A stretch of DNA of 64,000 nucleotides from NCBI RefSeq assembly GCF_900109685.1, contig NZ_FOBB01000012.1, positions 1 to 64,000 of the forward strand, read 5' to 3'. Shown one piece after another: positions 44,709 through 54,438 of this stretch; positions within the stretch are counted from its first letter, which is position 1; the number at the start of each line of letters is the position of its first letter. Position numbers and translations under genes: made by a program. Origin of the DNA: Chitinophaga rupis (GTDB lineage Bacteria > Bacteroidota > Bacteroidia > Chitinophagales > Chitinophagaceae). The notes beneath the pieces were generated by a model. It was not told the DNA's origin. It did no database searches and saw only the letters and a list, made by a program, of their open reading frames with translations.

Positions 44709-46964
44709 TTAGCGCTGTAGCGCATCCAATAATTCTTCTTTTACCTTTAAGATAGTGCCGTGCTTATGCCCTTCCGGTACCAGCACCTCCCCGGATATAT
44801 CTGTGAATGTTTTAAAATCCGATGTTCTAACCGCGCCATATTCTTTATCGCGGTAGGCATCAAAATAGATCAGCCAGTTCTGCCCTGCTTTTACTACGGC
44901 AGGACCTTCTGTAAAAGAGGGTGTAAATGCCTTTGATACATTTTTGTACGGGCCTAAAGCCTGCGTGCTGAAGGCTACTTTGATATCCCTTTCCGGGCGG
45001 GTATTATCTTTTAAGATCAGCACATATTTACCTGCCGCCTGCTCTGCAATCACACAATCAATTACGCTGAAGCCGGGATCCAGGAACAACTTAGCAGGGG
45101 TAAAGGTTTTAAAATCTTTTGTAGTGGTATAATACATGCGGTGGTTATTATCCTCATCCTCCTGCCCTTTAGGAAAACGGCGTGGAATGGTGGATGCCCA
45201 GATAATAATATACTGGCTGGTAGCCTTATCATAAAACAGTTCCGGCGCCCATACATTTACGGTTGTGGGCTCTTTTTCCATTACGTTAATGGCCCGCTGC
45301 TCCGACCAATGTACCAGGTCTTTGGAGCTGGCATAACCAAATCCCTTATCTCCTTTCCAGCCGCTGGTCCATACCAGGTGAAAAGTACCATCGGCGTCCT
45401 GGATCATAGAAGGGTCGCGCATTAATTTCTTTTCACCTACCTGCGGCTGCAGGAAGGAATGGCCCAGATCCAGCCAGTGATAAGCATCATAGCTGTATAA
45501 CAGGTGCAGACCGTCTGTAGCAGGCTCCCGGAAAGAGGTGAACAAATACACTTCCTTGCCGGGCGTGTAGGTATCCAGTATTAATACCCAGTCATTCCCA
45601 TCTTTTTGCTCGCCCGGCGGGTCAAAAGTGTTAACACCTTTGTTCGGGTATTTACCAATGATGGTTACAGCGCCATTGCGCGGGTTATACCAGGATGCCT
45701 TTACAGTATCTCCTGCAATCTTACCCATGTTCACCGGTATATTGCGGCCATTGTACGTGTAAATAAATGCATACTGCTGCCCGCGGGTAGCCAGCAACCG
45801 GTTATAGCGGCTTCCCTGCCCGCTGGCTATCAACGACTGATCCGGTACCCGTTCAAAATAAGGACGTGACAACAGCAGGTTTTTCAGATACACCATTTGC
45901 TGTGCACCGGGATCGTTCATGGCGCTGGTCCATACTTCACGTACACCGTAAGCGCCGTTACTATCCGTGGATTTGTGCATTTGCATTACGGCGTTATGCC
46001 CGTATGTATAACCGGCAGCACCGGCAAAAACAGACCAGTAACCGTAACGGCGCACATCACTGTCGGTCCAGCGGGGCTGCAGGCTGTCGTGCAGGCCATG
46101 TGGAATGCCTTCGTAAGAGGGCTCTCCATCCAGCGTTGGTTTTGTGGGCGTAAGACGGTAATCTGTTACAATGTATTTCCAGTTATCTTCTCCATAGTGC
46201 ATGTCTTCTGCGCTGGTATCCTGCGCGTAAGTACGGTGGCCGGACTGCATCATATTAAACTGCAGCCAGCTCTCTTTATGAAACCAGGTGGAGGATTGCA
46301 TACGTCCCCTGGGATGGTAAGTAACCAGGTGCGCAGTATCTGCTGCATGCAGAGTGCTGCCAATGGCGTTCCATACCTGTATGTGATCGCTTCCCTTTAT
46401 ATCACCTCCATTCAGCCAGATGATGTTGGGCCGATTCCTATAACGGGCAGCTAACCAGGCTGCATAGATCTTTGCTTCCTGCTCACTTACATGCCCCTCT
46501 TTTACATTAGAGCCCCATACCGGCACCAGCGCCATGTACAGGCCCTTTTCCGCTGCTTTATCAACAATATAATCTACATGATCCCAGAAATCATATTGCG
46601 CGGTATCCGTAAATGTATTGCCGGGTGTAGTTTTAGGGGTCGCTACATTTTTATTGACCAGGGCACTGTCGCCATAGGCATTTACCTGGCCCAGGCTGTG
46701 CACCACCATTACCTGTATTACGTTAAACCCTTTCTGACGGCGGTTCTCCAGGTAGTTATCTGCTTCTTCACGGGTGAGCTTATTAAACAGTAACCAGCCG
46801 GTATCGCCTAACCAGAAAAAGGGCGCACCACCGGCGGTTGTAAAATACCGGCCATTGGCAGAGATATGCAGCGGAGCTACCCGCTTCATTTGTGCCTGTA
46901 CAGCGCCGGTGATCATTAATAATGTTATGGATAGTATAAAACCGATCTTTTGCATGATTCCCAT
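44709..46964 (-). CDS. GH140 apiosidase-type barrel fused to GH43-like propeller
   Basis: 751 residues with a signal peptide (LMITGAVQAQ); M1 or M4 are equal starts. The first part (about 30-470) is a DUF4038/GH140 TIM barrel with a collagen-binding-like tail (FFWLGDTGWLLFNKLTREEA; WYNPRNGAVTIIGKYP). The catalytic pair is probably D188 (NGGDIKG) and E281 (LDGEPSYEG), whose spacing is close to that known for the rhamnogalacturonan-II apiosidase. The second part (about 475-751) is a GH43-like propeller with the acidic residues in KLMRDPSMIQD, FSVIDCV and FTEGPAVV. Both active sites look intact, so a two-step enzyme is likely. Apiose is almost specific to rhamnogalacturonan-II and apiogalacturonan. 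Confidence 0.85.
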   Translation of the reverse strand: MGIMQKIGFILSITLLMITGAVQAQMKRVAPLHISANGRYFTTAGGAPFFWLGDTGWLLFNKLTREEADNYLENRRQKGFNVIQVMVVHSLGQVNAYGDSALVNKNVATPKTTPGNTFTDTAQYDFWDHVDYIVDKAAEKGLYMALVPVWGSNVKEGHVSEQEAKIYAAWLAARYRNRPNIIWLNGGDIKGSDHIQVWNAIGSTLHAADTAHLVTYHPRGRMQSSTWFHKESWLQFNMMQSGHRTYAQDTSAEDMHYGEDNWKYIVTDYRLTPTKPTLDGEPSYEGIPHGLHDSLQPRWTDSDVRRYGYWSVFAGAAGYTYGHNAVMQMHKSTDSNGAYGVREVWTSAMNDPGAQQMVYLKNLLLSRPYFERVPDQSLIASGQGSRYNRLLATRGQQYAFIYTYNGRNIPVNMGKIAGDTVKASWYNPRNGAVTIIGKYPNKGVNTFDPPGEQKDGNDWVLILDTYTPGKEVYLFTSFREPATDGLHLLYSYDAYHWLDLGHSFLQPQVGEKKLMRDPSMIQDADGTFHLVWTSGWKGDKGFGYASSKDLVHWSEQRAINVMEKEPTTVNVWAPELFYDKATSQYIIIWASTIPRRFPKGQEDEDNNHRMYYTTTKDFKTFTPAKLFLDPGFSVIDCVIAEQAAGKYVLILKDNTRPERDIKVAFSTQALGPYKNVSKAFTPSFTEGPAVVKAGQNWLIYFDAYRDKEYGAVRTSDFKTFTDISGEVLVPEGHKHGTILKVKEELLDALQR

Positions 46965-46970
46965 TTATGT

Positions 46971-49900
46971 TTATTTATTGCTTACCCAAACCACTACCGG
47001 GCCTGCGCCTGGATTTTGTAAGGTAAGATCTCTACCGCCTGCCTGTTCTTCTGTTTTCAACAGCCGCCCGTCCTTAGGATCTATCCAATGGATACTACAG
47101 GTACCGGTAGTTTTGCTCAGATCCAGCTGTATTGGGCCGGATGCATTGCTGTAAACAATATATGCTTTGCCGTTAGTTAACCTCCACTGCCCCTGCGTAC
47201 CTGCTACCGGGTGCATAGCAGCAGCTGCTTCCAGGAAGCCCTTGTCTGCTATTGCCGGGATACCGGCCAAAGAACCACCGGCCATAAAAGCTGCCCAGGC
47301 AAATTCATCGTATGCGCTGCCGGCATATACCACAGCTTTTTCCGGGTATTTATTACGGTATTCGCTTACGGCCCGGTATACCTGCTCAAAAGTACTTTTC
47401 TTAGGTTTCAGCAGGCGGGCATGCTGGCGTGGCGCCAGGTTCTGGCCACCTAATGGTGCATAGGCGCTGCCATCCGGCTGGTAGTGCCACTGGCGTATAT
47501 CTATTACAGTTATAAGCTTTGAACGTACAGGATCGGCCAGTATAGCATCCTGCACATCTTTGGTGGTGCTAAGGCCAATAGTTACTTTTTTACCGGTTTC
47601 TTTTTCCCAGGCCAGGATGGTATCTATCCAGAACTGCACAAAGGCCAGCGGCCCGGTAAATTCCGCTCCGATAAAATGGATCACCCCTGTATTGCCGGCA
47701 AAATTATCCATGCACTTGCGGATGTAAGCCTGGTGCAGCTTGCGGCGTACCGGGTTAGTTACATCATAGAACTGCTCCGCCATAAAGATGCGCTTATCAC
47801 CTGCATAGGGAGGCGGTTCGGGGAAACCGGTATGATTGATATTGTTGGCGCTGCGCCAGGGAAAATCTGCATAGTGCGCACCGGCTTCAATAATGTTATG
47901 CTGAAAATAATCCTGGTGCACCAGCACTAATCCCTGCTGGTCGGCCAGGTTGGCAAACTGTTTCAGGCGCATCCAGTACCAGGCGTTGTATTTGGTAAGA
48001 TCGTACTGGCTCAGGCCATCCCAGGCGGTTCCCTGCCCGCTGCGGGCAAAAGGCAGCTCGTAAAAGGGAGGCCATACTTCGCCATTCATACGGCGTATGC
48101 GTTCATGATCATCGCGCCGGCGCTCATACCACAACCCATAATTATGTTCCAGGGATACAATGTGCTTATCCCTCATCCACTGTGCTACTTCCTGCAGATC
48201 GTCTGTGAGGCCGGTACCAATGCGGCCGGGCACAAAGCGGGTTACATCGGGCTTAGCTTCTTTAATACCATCGGGCCGTACATCTCCCCGCCACCAGGGC
48301 ACTTCAAAATGCTCCCCGGTTAATACGGCATTGCCGCGCAGCAGCCAGCCATTACCTACATGCATGGGAGCAGCCAGCGCGGGCACTGCTGGTTTCGTAT
48401 AACCTATATCGTTAATAGTTTTAACACCGGTTGCTTTTGTAGTAACCGGATTGCGGTTTGATGCATCATCTATCCAGTCTGTGAGCTGTGGCAGCGGTTT
48501 AACAGCTGCCCGGGTCAATGCAACGGCCTGCTCTACACCGGGACTGCTGGAAGCTTCTGATTCCACCGGCATCAGCTGCGCCTGCTGTTTAACGTCTTTG
48601 CCTAAACGATCGGCCAGCTGCGCATAATACAAACTGCGGGGGGGAATATGCTCATTGGAATCGCCCCAGTACCCGTCGCCTGCAAACTGTGCCCAGGTTG
48701 CAAAAGCCCAGTTGTTGGCAGTTGGTGGACGGTAACAGTCCACACGTGCAGCGCTGCATTGCCAGAATACGCTGTTAGCAGCGCTCCATCCGGCGCCCTG
48801 CCCATCCTGACCGCGGTTACCAAAACGCAGGGCATTACCATCTACATTCACTACATCAAACAATACCCCGGAGGCCCAGCTATCAATGGCACCACTGAAA
48901 TTATTGGGTAAATGTGATTCACATTGTACAAATGCATTAGGACCTGCTGCACAAAAACCCACCGCGAAATCGTGATAGCCGTATTCCGCATAATTACGCT
49001 GGAACAGGGTTTGCTGCCCCATCGTCCAAAAGCTATAACGGCGCTGCCCGCCTATTTCAGAAACAGGCAGCAGCGATTTGCAATCTTCTACCGTGATCCG
49101 TTTGCTTGTTTCCAGCGCCAGCACAGCCGATCCTGCAAAATGTTCAAAGGTGACCTGGCGTACCCAGGCATCGCAAATATTTTCCAGGGTAATGGCCATC
49201 CAGCGGTGGGCTTCATCTTTTGGATTATTTACATCGTAAGTGGATTGGCAGCGCAGGTTTTCAATACCGGTTTGCTCAATACGGCCCGGCCAGCTGTATG
49301 TAGCCAGGGTGCCGCCGCCATAAGCGGTATCCAGCGCAGTGGTTAAGGGTACATCCAGAGTAATGGCATTTCCGTCTACTGCTATTATGGTACGGTCCCA
49401 GTCTATATCACGCTCGCCCGGTTTCCACCCAAGCGTAGTAATACCTCCGCCCATGTGATCCATGCCTAAAGCCTCTATCCATTCTTTAGTGCTGGGACGG
49501 TGAACCAGCACTTTATCGCCCACCTTAAAACCCTGCGCAGCAGCCACATGAATAGTACGGGCATTTACCGGCACATAAGCATCGGTAATTTTAACAGGGG
49601 TATTGGTGCTGCGGTCAGGCCGGCCAAATATGCGGATGAGTGTTTGCCGGTCAGGACCTGTGCCCACCAGTGTAGTACCCTGCTCCTCTGCCCCGCTGCC
49701 GCGTAATACCACGCCGCTGGCGCGCATATGCAGGCTACCGGCTATTTCATAGCGGCCTTTCTGCAGCAGCACTGCACCGCGTATACCCTGTTTATCCGCC
49801 GGCAACGTTGCCACATAATCCAATGCCGCCTGTACTGGTACGGTAGCATCGCCCTTTATAACAGGGACCACTATACGTACCGGTACATCCGGAATGGATT

Positions 49901-50090
49901 GTTCGCTGGCCATATAACCGCAATAGGAAAAATCAGGGATCCGGTTGCCCTGCTCATCTGGCGCATATACCAAATGTCCGCTGGCATTAAGCTCCACCGG
50001 TGGTGCAGGTTTATTTTTTTTCTGTGCATACACACCGGTTGTAGTACCCAGCGTTAGCACACAAAATATGTTGATCAGTTTCCAGTTCAT
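46971..50090 (-). CDS. Pectate-lyase-like beta-helix fused to DUF6298
   Basis: The start is taken at the ATG at 50090 (MNWKLINIFCVLTLGTTTGV), which gives a signal peptide; about 1039 residues. The first half (about 40-480) is a right-handed parallel beta-helix (GAVLLQKGRYEIAGSLHMRA; ENICDAWVRQVTFEHFAGSA; NAEYGYHDF-type turns). The second half (about 560-1035) contains the DUF6298 region, which looks like a TIM barrel with an Ig-like tail (GLVLVHQDYFQHNIIEAGAH; GVIHFIGAEFTGP; VYAGSAYDEFAWAAFMAGGS). The activity is not known; the fold suggests an acidic polysaccharide substrate. It begins just after a 7-bp-period repeat gap. Confidence 0.72.
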   Translation of the reverse strand: MNWKLINIFCVLTLGTTTGVYAQKKNKPAPPVELNASGHLVYAPDEQGNRIPDFSYCGYMASEQSIPDVPVRIVVPVIKGDATVPVQAALDYVATLPADKQGIRGAVLLQKGRYEIAGSLHMRASGVVLRGSGAEEQGTTLVGTGPDRQTLIRIFGRPDRSTNTPVKITDAYVPVNARTIHVAAAQGFKVGDKVLVHRPSTKEWIEALGMDHMGGGITTLGWKPGERDIDWDRTIIAVDGNAITLDVPLTTALDTAYGGGTLATYSWPGRIEQTGIENLRCQSTYDVNNPKDEAHRWMAITLENICDAWVRQVTFEHFAGSAVLALETSKRITVEDCKSLLPVSEIGGQRRYSFWTMGQQTLFQRNYAEYGYHDFAVGFCAAGPNAFVQCESHLPNNFSGAIDSWASGVLFDVVNVDGNALRFGNRGQDGQGAGWSAANSVFWQCSAARVDCYRPPTANNWAFATWAQFAGDGYWGDSNEHIPPRSLYYAQLADRLGKDVKQQAQLMPVESEASSSPGVEQAVALTRAAVKPLPQLTDWIDDASNRNPVTTKATGVKTINDIGYTKPAVPALAAPMHVGNGWLLRGNAVLTGEHFEVPWWRGDVRPDGIKEAKPDVTRFVPGRIGTGLTDDLQEVAQWMRDKHIVSLEHNYGLWYERRRDDHERIRRMNGEVWPPFYELPFARSGQGTAWDGLSQYDLTKYNAWYWMRLKQFANLADQQGLVLVHQDYFQHNIIEAGAHYADFPWRSANNINHTGFPEPPPYAGDKRIFMAEQFYDVTNPVRRKLHQAYIRKCMDNFAGNTGVIHFIGAEFTGPLAFVQFWIDTILAWEKETGKKVTIGLSTTKDVQDAILADPVRSKLITVIDIRQWHYQPDGSAYAPLGGQNLAPRQHARLLKPKKSTFEQVYRAVSEYRNKYPEKAVVYAGSAYDEFAWAAFMAGGSLAGIPAIADKGFLEAAAAMHPVAGTQGQWRLTNGKAYIVYSNASGPIQLDLSKTTGTCSIHWIDPKDGRLLKTEEQAGGRDLTLQNPGAGPVVVWVSNK

Positions 50091-50120
50091 TCTTCTTTTG
50101 TTAAAACGAAGCAGCATAGA

Positions 50121-50229
50121 ACGAAGTAAGAAGTAGGATGTACGACATAAGAAGCCTGGTTGCTACTTACATCATACATCCTACTTCATATAGATTATTT
50201 CTGCGCCGTATGCTTACTTCCTGCTTCTA
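50121..50229. repeat. Intergenic 7-bp-period inverted repeat
   Basis: GAAGTAA, GAAGTAG, GATGTAC and GACATAA follow each other from 50123. A perfect 13-bp inverted pair lies at 50130-50142 and 50175-50187 (GAAGTAGGATGTA and complement). More CTTACTT/CTGCTTC words reach the stop codon of the DUF3826 gene at 50227. The words differ from those at 38797, but the architecture is the same. Confidence 0.75.
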
Positions 50230-50877
50230 CATTCCCTTTCTTTTCTTCCAGTCGGCCTCTACTTCTTTCATATTGTAACCGGCAGCGGAAAGGTAATTGT
50301 TAATACGGCCTTTGTATTTTCCGAACCAGGCGTGCTTCTTTTCTGAAGAACCTGCATCCATGGCATGTTCACGGGCTTCTACCAGCCAGGCCATCATCTG
50401 TGCTTTCTGCTGCTGGGTAAGGTTAGGCAGCATATCCATGTACACGCCGTAAGTAAGCGGCAGCACACCATAGGTCATGCCATCCTTTACCTGGTCTACC
50501 TGCGCAGGGTTCAGCTTTGCGGACAGCTTAGCCAGGTATGCCTGGTGCAGCGCATCCAGCTTTTTATTGGTAGCGTCTTCAATACCCTGTAAACGGGTAT
50601 CCAGCGCAGGCTTGTTGTCCTTCAATTCCTCTTTGGCGGCCTTCACCTGTGTGTCCCGTTCCATTTGGATCTTATTCAGATCCTGGTATTGCTGTGCAAT
50701 AATATCACGCACCTGTGTGGATACCGCGGTATTGCCCATGTTCATGGAAGCCACGATCTTATCGGCACGCTGGGTTACCACCCTCACATAGGCCGTATCC
50801 GCACCTGCGCTTTGCGCAACTACCGGGGCAGTGGCCAGCATACATCCTGCTAAAAATAAATATTGTAATCGTTTCAT
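50227..50877 (-). CDS. DUF3826-domain secreted protein
   Basis: 216 residues with a signal peptide (ATAPVVAQS). The mature part is helical and highly charged (QQYQDLNKIQMERDTQVKAA; LKDNKPALDTRLQGIEDATN; KKLDALHQAYLAKLSAKLNP), covering the whole DUF3826 domain. The family is common in Bacteroidota pectin loci, usually beside a pectate lyase, as here. No catalytic motif is visible, so a binding, chaperone or sensing role is as likely as an enzyme. It follows the PL1 gene by 16 bases and is therefore co-transcribed. Confidence 0.82.
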   Translation of the reverse strand: MKRLQYLFLAGCMLATAPVVAQSAGADTAYVRVVTQRADKIVASMNMGNTAVSTQVRDIIAQQYQDLNKIQMERDTQVKAAKEELKDNKPALDTRLQGIEDATNKKLDALHQAYLAKLSAKLNPAQVDQVKDGMTYGVLPLTYGVYMDMLPNLTQQQKAQMMAWLVEAREHAMDAGSSEKKHAWFGKYKGRINNYLSAAGYNMKEVEADWKKRKGM

Positions 50878-50893
50878 AACAAGTCAATTGCTA

Positions 50894-52588
50894 TTAACGG
50901 CTCATCTGGCCGCTGGTTTTACCTGAAAGCGTGTTAAAATTGTTCTTTGGATCTTTCCAGTTCACTTTTTTATCCGGGTTAATGCCATTGATGAATTTCT
51001 CAATGTTCGTATACCCATCGCCGTTCATATCCTTCGCCGCATCGGCAGCATCTTTGGGGTTCAGCCCATGTTTGCTTTCCCACTCATCGGGCATTCCATC
51101 GTTATCGGAATCTTTGTAAGGCGTACCCTTATATTCCGGGTAGCCGCCCACCTGGCTGATGTCGGCAATAATACCCTGTTTGTAGGAATCCTTGTCCAAA
51201 CGGCGGTGAATGTACTGGCTGCCTACATCTGTAGCCGTATTATCCTTGTAAATGATCTTGCCGGTGCGTACCTGTTCTACCACGCGGGTATCTACCGGGT
51301 CGCGCTTAGGTAAGGTAGCGCCTGCGTTGGCCAGTACAAATTCATATGCTTCTTTGGCTGACATTATTGTAATAGCCGGCATGGGTAAAGGTTTTACAAT
51401 GCGCATATCATCGCGGTACGGGCCGGCATCTTCCTCATCTTCTACCTGCACGCCACCGGCCCAGTTATCTTTAGTTATCTTGTCGTAACCTTCCATAATG
51501 TTACCGTTCACATACGCACGGCCAAACACTTTATATTTCAGCTTGCTGCGGCCTGATTCCGGTTTAATGATACGATGGCCCACCGGCTCATCTTTCGGTG
51601 TAATGGGACCGGGTTTATAATAGTTATTGATGATGTTGAACAAGCCACGGTAATCGCTGCCATCCATGGTACGGTGCTTCCAGTTAAATACAACGTTGTT
51701 CACAAAGTTAAACTGCCCAAACCAGCCGATAGACGGGTTACGGCCGGTATTGCAGGCCCACAGGTTACGCATGAACGTGCAGTTCTCACCGCCAATGGTG
51801 CTGCCAAAAGAGTGGTTGTAGGTGTCCAGCGCTTCGGAAGAGATACAGTTCTGGATGGTAATGTTAACGGTAGGCAGCTTCTCGTCCGGTGAACCATCTC
51901 CGGGATTGTACATGTGACGGTACATGGAGATATTTTCATCCAGGCCCCAGCTGGTGGAGCAATGGTCTATGATAATGTTGCCTACAGGATTGCCGCCCAG
52001 CGCATCATCCCGGCGGCCTACATTAGTTTCGCCACGGCGGAAACGCATAAAGCGGATGATCACATCATGTGTGTTGATCCACACTGATTCCCCTGCTACA
52101 CATACGCCATCGCCCGGTGCAGTTTGTCCTGCAATGGTGATATAAGGTGCACGGATGATCAGCGGGCTTTTTAAATGTATGATACCTGCCACGTTAAATA
52201 CAATAATGCGGGCGCCGCCCTGTTCTGCTGCATCGCGCAGAGTGCCGGGGCCACGGTCTTCCAGGCTGGTTACCACATACACTTTGCCGCCACGGCCGCC
52301 GAATGTATACGCGCCGCCGCCTTCTGCACCTGGAAATGCAGGAATATCTGCCTGCGGCAGGTCCGTTGGGCGGGAAGCCCAGGGGACAAAAGGCTTACCA
52401 TGTTTTGCATCCTCATTAATGACCGGCAATGCTTTTTCCCATGCTTCATCAGACAAGCGCTGCGCCTCCTTCAAAGCTGCTTCATTGGCCGCCTGTATAT
52501 CCTTTGGTATAGTTGGATATTGTGCCAGCACGGGCTGGGCCAGTCCCAGTGCAACAGTGCACGTAAGTGCAACAAAATAGTTCTTCAT
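50894..52588 (-). CDS. PL1-type pectate lyase
   Basis: 564 residues with a signal peptide (ALGLAQPVLAQ). The Pel-type beta-helix at about 80-420 begins AFPGAEGGGAYTFGGRGGKV and includes LEDRGPGTLRDAAEQGGARI, YITIAGQTAPGDGV, IIDHCSTSWGLDENISMYRH and NLWACNTGRNPSIGWFGQFN. A calcium-binding thrombospondin-3/EF-like stretch closes it: DSDNDGMPDEWE, then DMNGDGYTNIEKFING. PL1 enzymes cut homogalacturonan by beta-elimination. It is the first enzyme after SusD in block B, suggesting that it opens the polymer for uptake. Confidence 0.9.
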   Translation of the reverse strand: MKNYFVALTCTVALGLAQPVLAQYPTIPKDIQAANEAALKEAQRLSDEAWEKALPVINEDAKHGKPFVPWASRPTDLPQADIPAFPGAEGGGAYTFGGRGGKVYVVTSLEDRGPGTLRDAAEQGGARIIVFNVAGIIHLKSPLIIRAPYITIAGQTAPGDGVCVAGESVWINTHDVIIRFMRFRRGETNVGRRDDALGGNPVGNIIIDHCSTSWGLDENISMYRHMYNPGDGSPDEKLPTVNITIQNCISSEALDTYNHSFGSTIGGENCTFMRNLWACNTGRNPSIGWFGQFNFVNNVVFNWKHRTMDGSDYRGLFNIINNYYKPGPITPKDEPVGHRIIKPESGRSKLKYKVFGRAYVNGNIMEGYDKITKDNWAGGVQVEDEEDAGPYRDDMRIVKPLPMPAITIMSAKEAYEFVLANAGATLPKRDPVDTRVVEQVRTGKIIYKDNTATDVGSQYIHRRLDKDSYKQGIIADISQVGGYPEYKGTPYKDSDNDGMPDEWESKHGLNPKDAADAAKDMNGDGYTNIEKFINGINPDKKVNWKDPKNNFNTLSGKTSGQMSR

Positions 52589-52642
52589 CTTCTTATTATT
52601 TCAGTTTAACAACATAAGCATGTCCGTGTATCCGTTCGTATC

Positions 52643-54415
52643 TTATTGTACGGGATCAAAGCTTCCGCCCCAACCCACATTCTGATCCAGCTTAGGATTA
52701 TTATCTATGGCTGATTTAGGGATGGCGAAGAAATAGTATTCCGGTTTCCAGTTAATGGCATACTTGGTATCCATTATTTTTGGTGCGATGGTGAAATAGC
52801 TGGTATAAGCAAGATCCAGGTCCATTTTATCACGTTGCGCTTTAAAGTCGTCAGCGCTGATCGCATCGGTATTCAATTTAATAATAACGCCGGTACGTTT
52901 CCTGCCATTCAACACATTTTCAAACATTTTCCAGCGGCGCAGGTCCCAGAAACGTTTGCCTTCAAATGCAAACTCATACAGCCTTTCATCCAGGATGGCG
53001 TTAAACATTTCAGCGCGTGTCATACCTGCTTTCAGGCCATAGAGCTGGTCTGCACCGGCATCAATGCCTGCACGTTTACGAATGGCTACTAACTGTTCAT
53101 ATGCTTCTGCAGTGTTATTAACGCCGCAGGCAGTTTCTGCCAGGGTCAGTAACACTTCTGCATAACGGATCTCCATCCAGTCGGTACCGGAGTATTGTAC
53201 GTTACCGGTAGTTACGGCCGGATCAATTGCTTTGCGGCAATAGAAGCCGGTGCTGCTGGCCTTCCCGGTTTCCGTAGAAGTATTGCCTACAAAGTAGGTC
53301 CAGATCTTATAATCATTTATCCCGTTCAATGGCCAGGTAGCACCATTAAAAGCAATGGTGTTATCAAACCTGGGATCGCGGTTCTTATAAAAGGTTTGTG
53401 CATTGTAGGTGTAAGCGCTGGTAGCATCCGTGATCTTCTTACCATCTTTCATGGGGAAAGCATCCACCAGCTCTTTGGATGGCTGGTTAGAACCGCCACC
53501 GGTACCATTTATAGACGGACGTGTGCTATTGTCAAACCCATTGTTCTTTTTTGTCTGATCGCCGGAGAGGTTGTTGTAACAGGTTACAAATACCGCCTCG
53601 GGATTATTCACTTCTGAAAACCACATATTCTGGAAAGAAGAATTAAGGCCATAACCGTTGGAAGAAAGCAGGTCTTTTGCTGCTTTGGCTGCAGTGTAAG
53701 CAGCCTGCCACCTGTCTGCCAGGTCGGAAGGATTAAATTCGGGGCTGGCCCAGTATAACAGTGCCCTTGCTTTCAATGCAGCAGCTGCGCCACTGGTAAT
53801 GCGGCCCCAGTCATTGGTATTGGGCCATCTGGCGGGCAGGGTTGCAATAGCTGCGTCCAGGTCTTTTACAATTTGAGCAATACATTCGGAAGTTTTGTTG
53901 CGGGGCACATAAGCTTCCTGTTTAGCTTCATCACCCACTGCACTTTGCGGTTCCAGGATAATGGGTACGCCACCATATAATTTCACCAGCTCAAAATAAC
54001 GCCAGGCACGGAAAAATAATGCCTGGCTTTTTAAAGTTGTTTTCCAGGTAGTGGTTAAGGAACCGCCATCCACCTGTTGTATGAACAGGTTAATAGCGCG
54101 GATCTTACCAAAGGCGTTATTGGCATCCAGCTTTGTGCCAAAATCATTTACATCATTTGGCTGCAGGGTACCTTCAAAGTATTTGCTTTCTCCATAAGAT
54201 TCGTCGGACAGGTTGCCGCTGGGGCCCCAGGTGCCGCCCCAGCCAGGCAGGTTCTGGTCATAGATATAATCAAGATAGGTACGTGCCAGCACGGAATCAT
54301 TAAATACCAGGTCGCCCTGTAATGAGCCCAGATCCCTTTTATCCAGCACCTTACTACAGCTTGCCATGGATAACAGCAAAACCGAAAATATAAATATGTG
54401 AATTCGTGTACGCAT
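52643..54415 (-). CDS. susD: SusD/RagB-family glycan-binding lipoprotein
   Basis: 590 residues. Lipoprotein signal MRTRIHIFIFSVLLLSMASC, lipid cysteine at 20. TPR-rich core (KSQALFFRAWRYFELVKLYG; TSECIAQIVKDLDAAIATLP; ALKARALLYWASPEFNPSDL) and C-terminal RagB domain (AEMFNAILDERLYEFAFEGK, then RFWDLRRWK). It is longer than the block A SusD and only distantly similar, so it should bind a different glycan. It lies 23 bases after the SusC gene and 54 bases before the PL1 gene. Confidence 0.94.
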   Translation of the reverse strand: MRTRIHIFIFSVLLLSMASCSKVLDKRDLGSLQGDLVFNDSVLARTYLDYIYDQNLPGWGGTWGPSGNLSDESYGESKYFEGTLQPNDVNDFGTKLDANNAFGKIRAINLFIQQVDGGSLTTTWKTTLKSQALFFRAWRYFELVKLYGGVPIILEPQSAVGDEAKQEAYVPRNKTSECIAQIVKDLDAAIATLPARWPNTNDWGRITSGAAAALKARALLYWASPEFNPSDLADRWQAAYTAAKAAKDLLSSNGYGLNSSFQNMWFSEVNNPEAVFVTCYNNLSGDQTKKNNGFDNSTRPSINGTGGGSNQPSKELVDAFPMKDGKKITDATSAYTYNAQTFYKNRDPRFDNTIAFNGATWPLNGINDYKIWTYFVGNTSTETGKASSTGFYCRKAIDPAVTTGNVQYSGTDWMEIRYAEVLLTLAETACGVNNTAEAYEQLVAIRKRAGIDAGADQLYGLKAGMTRAEMFNAILDERLYEFAFEGKRFWDLRRWKMFENVLNGRKRTGVIIKLNTDAISADDFKAQRDKMDLDLAYTSYFTIAPKIMDTKYAINWKPEYYFFAIPKSAIDNNPKLDQNVGWGGSFDPVQ

Positions 54416-54438
54416 TGTCGTTGTTTTTTTCTTACTAA

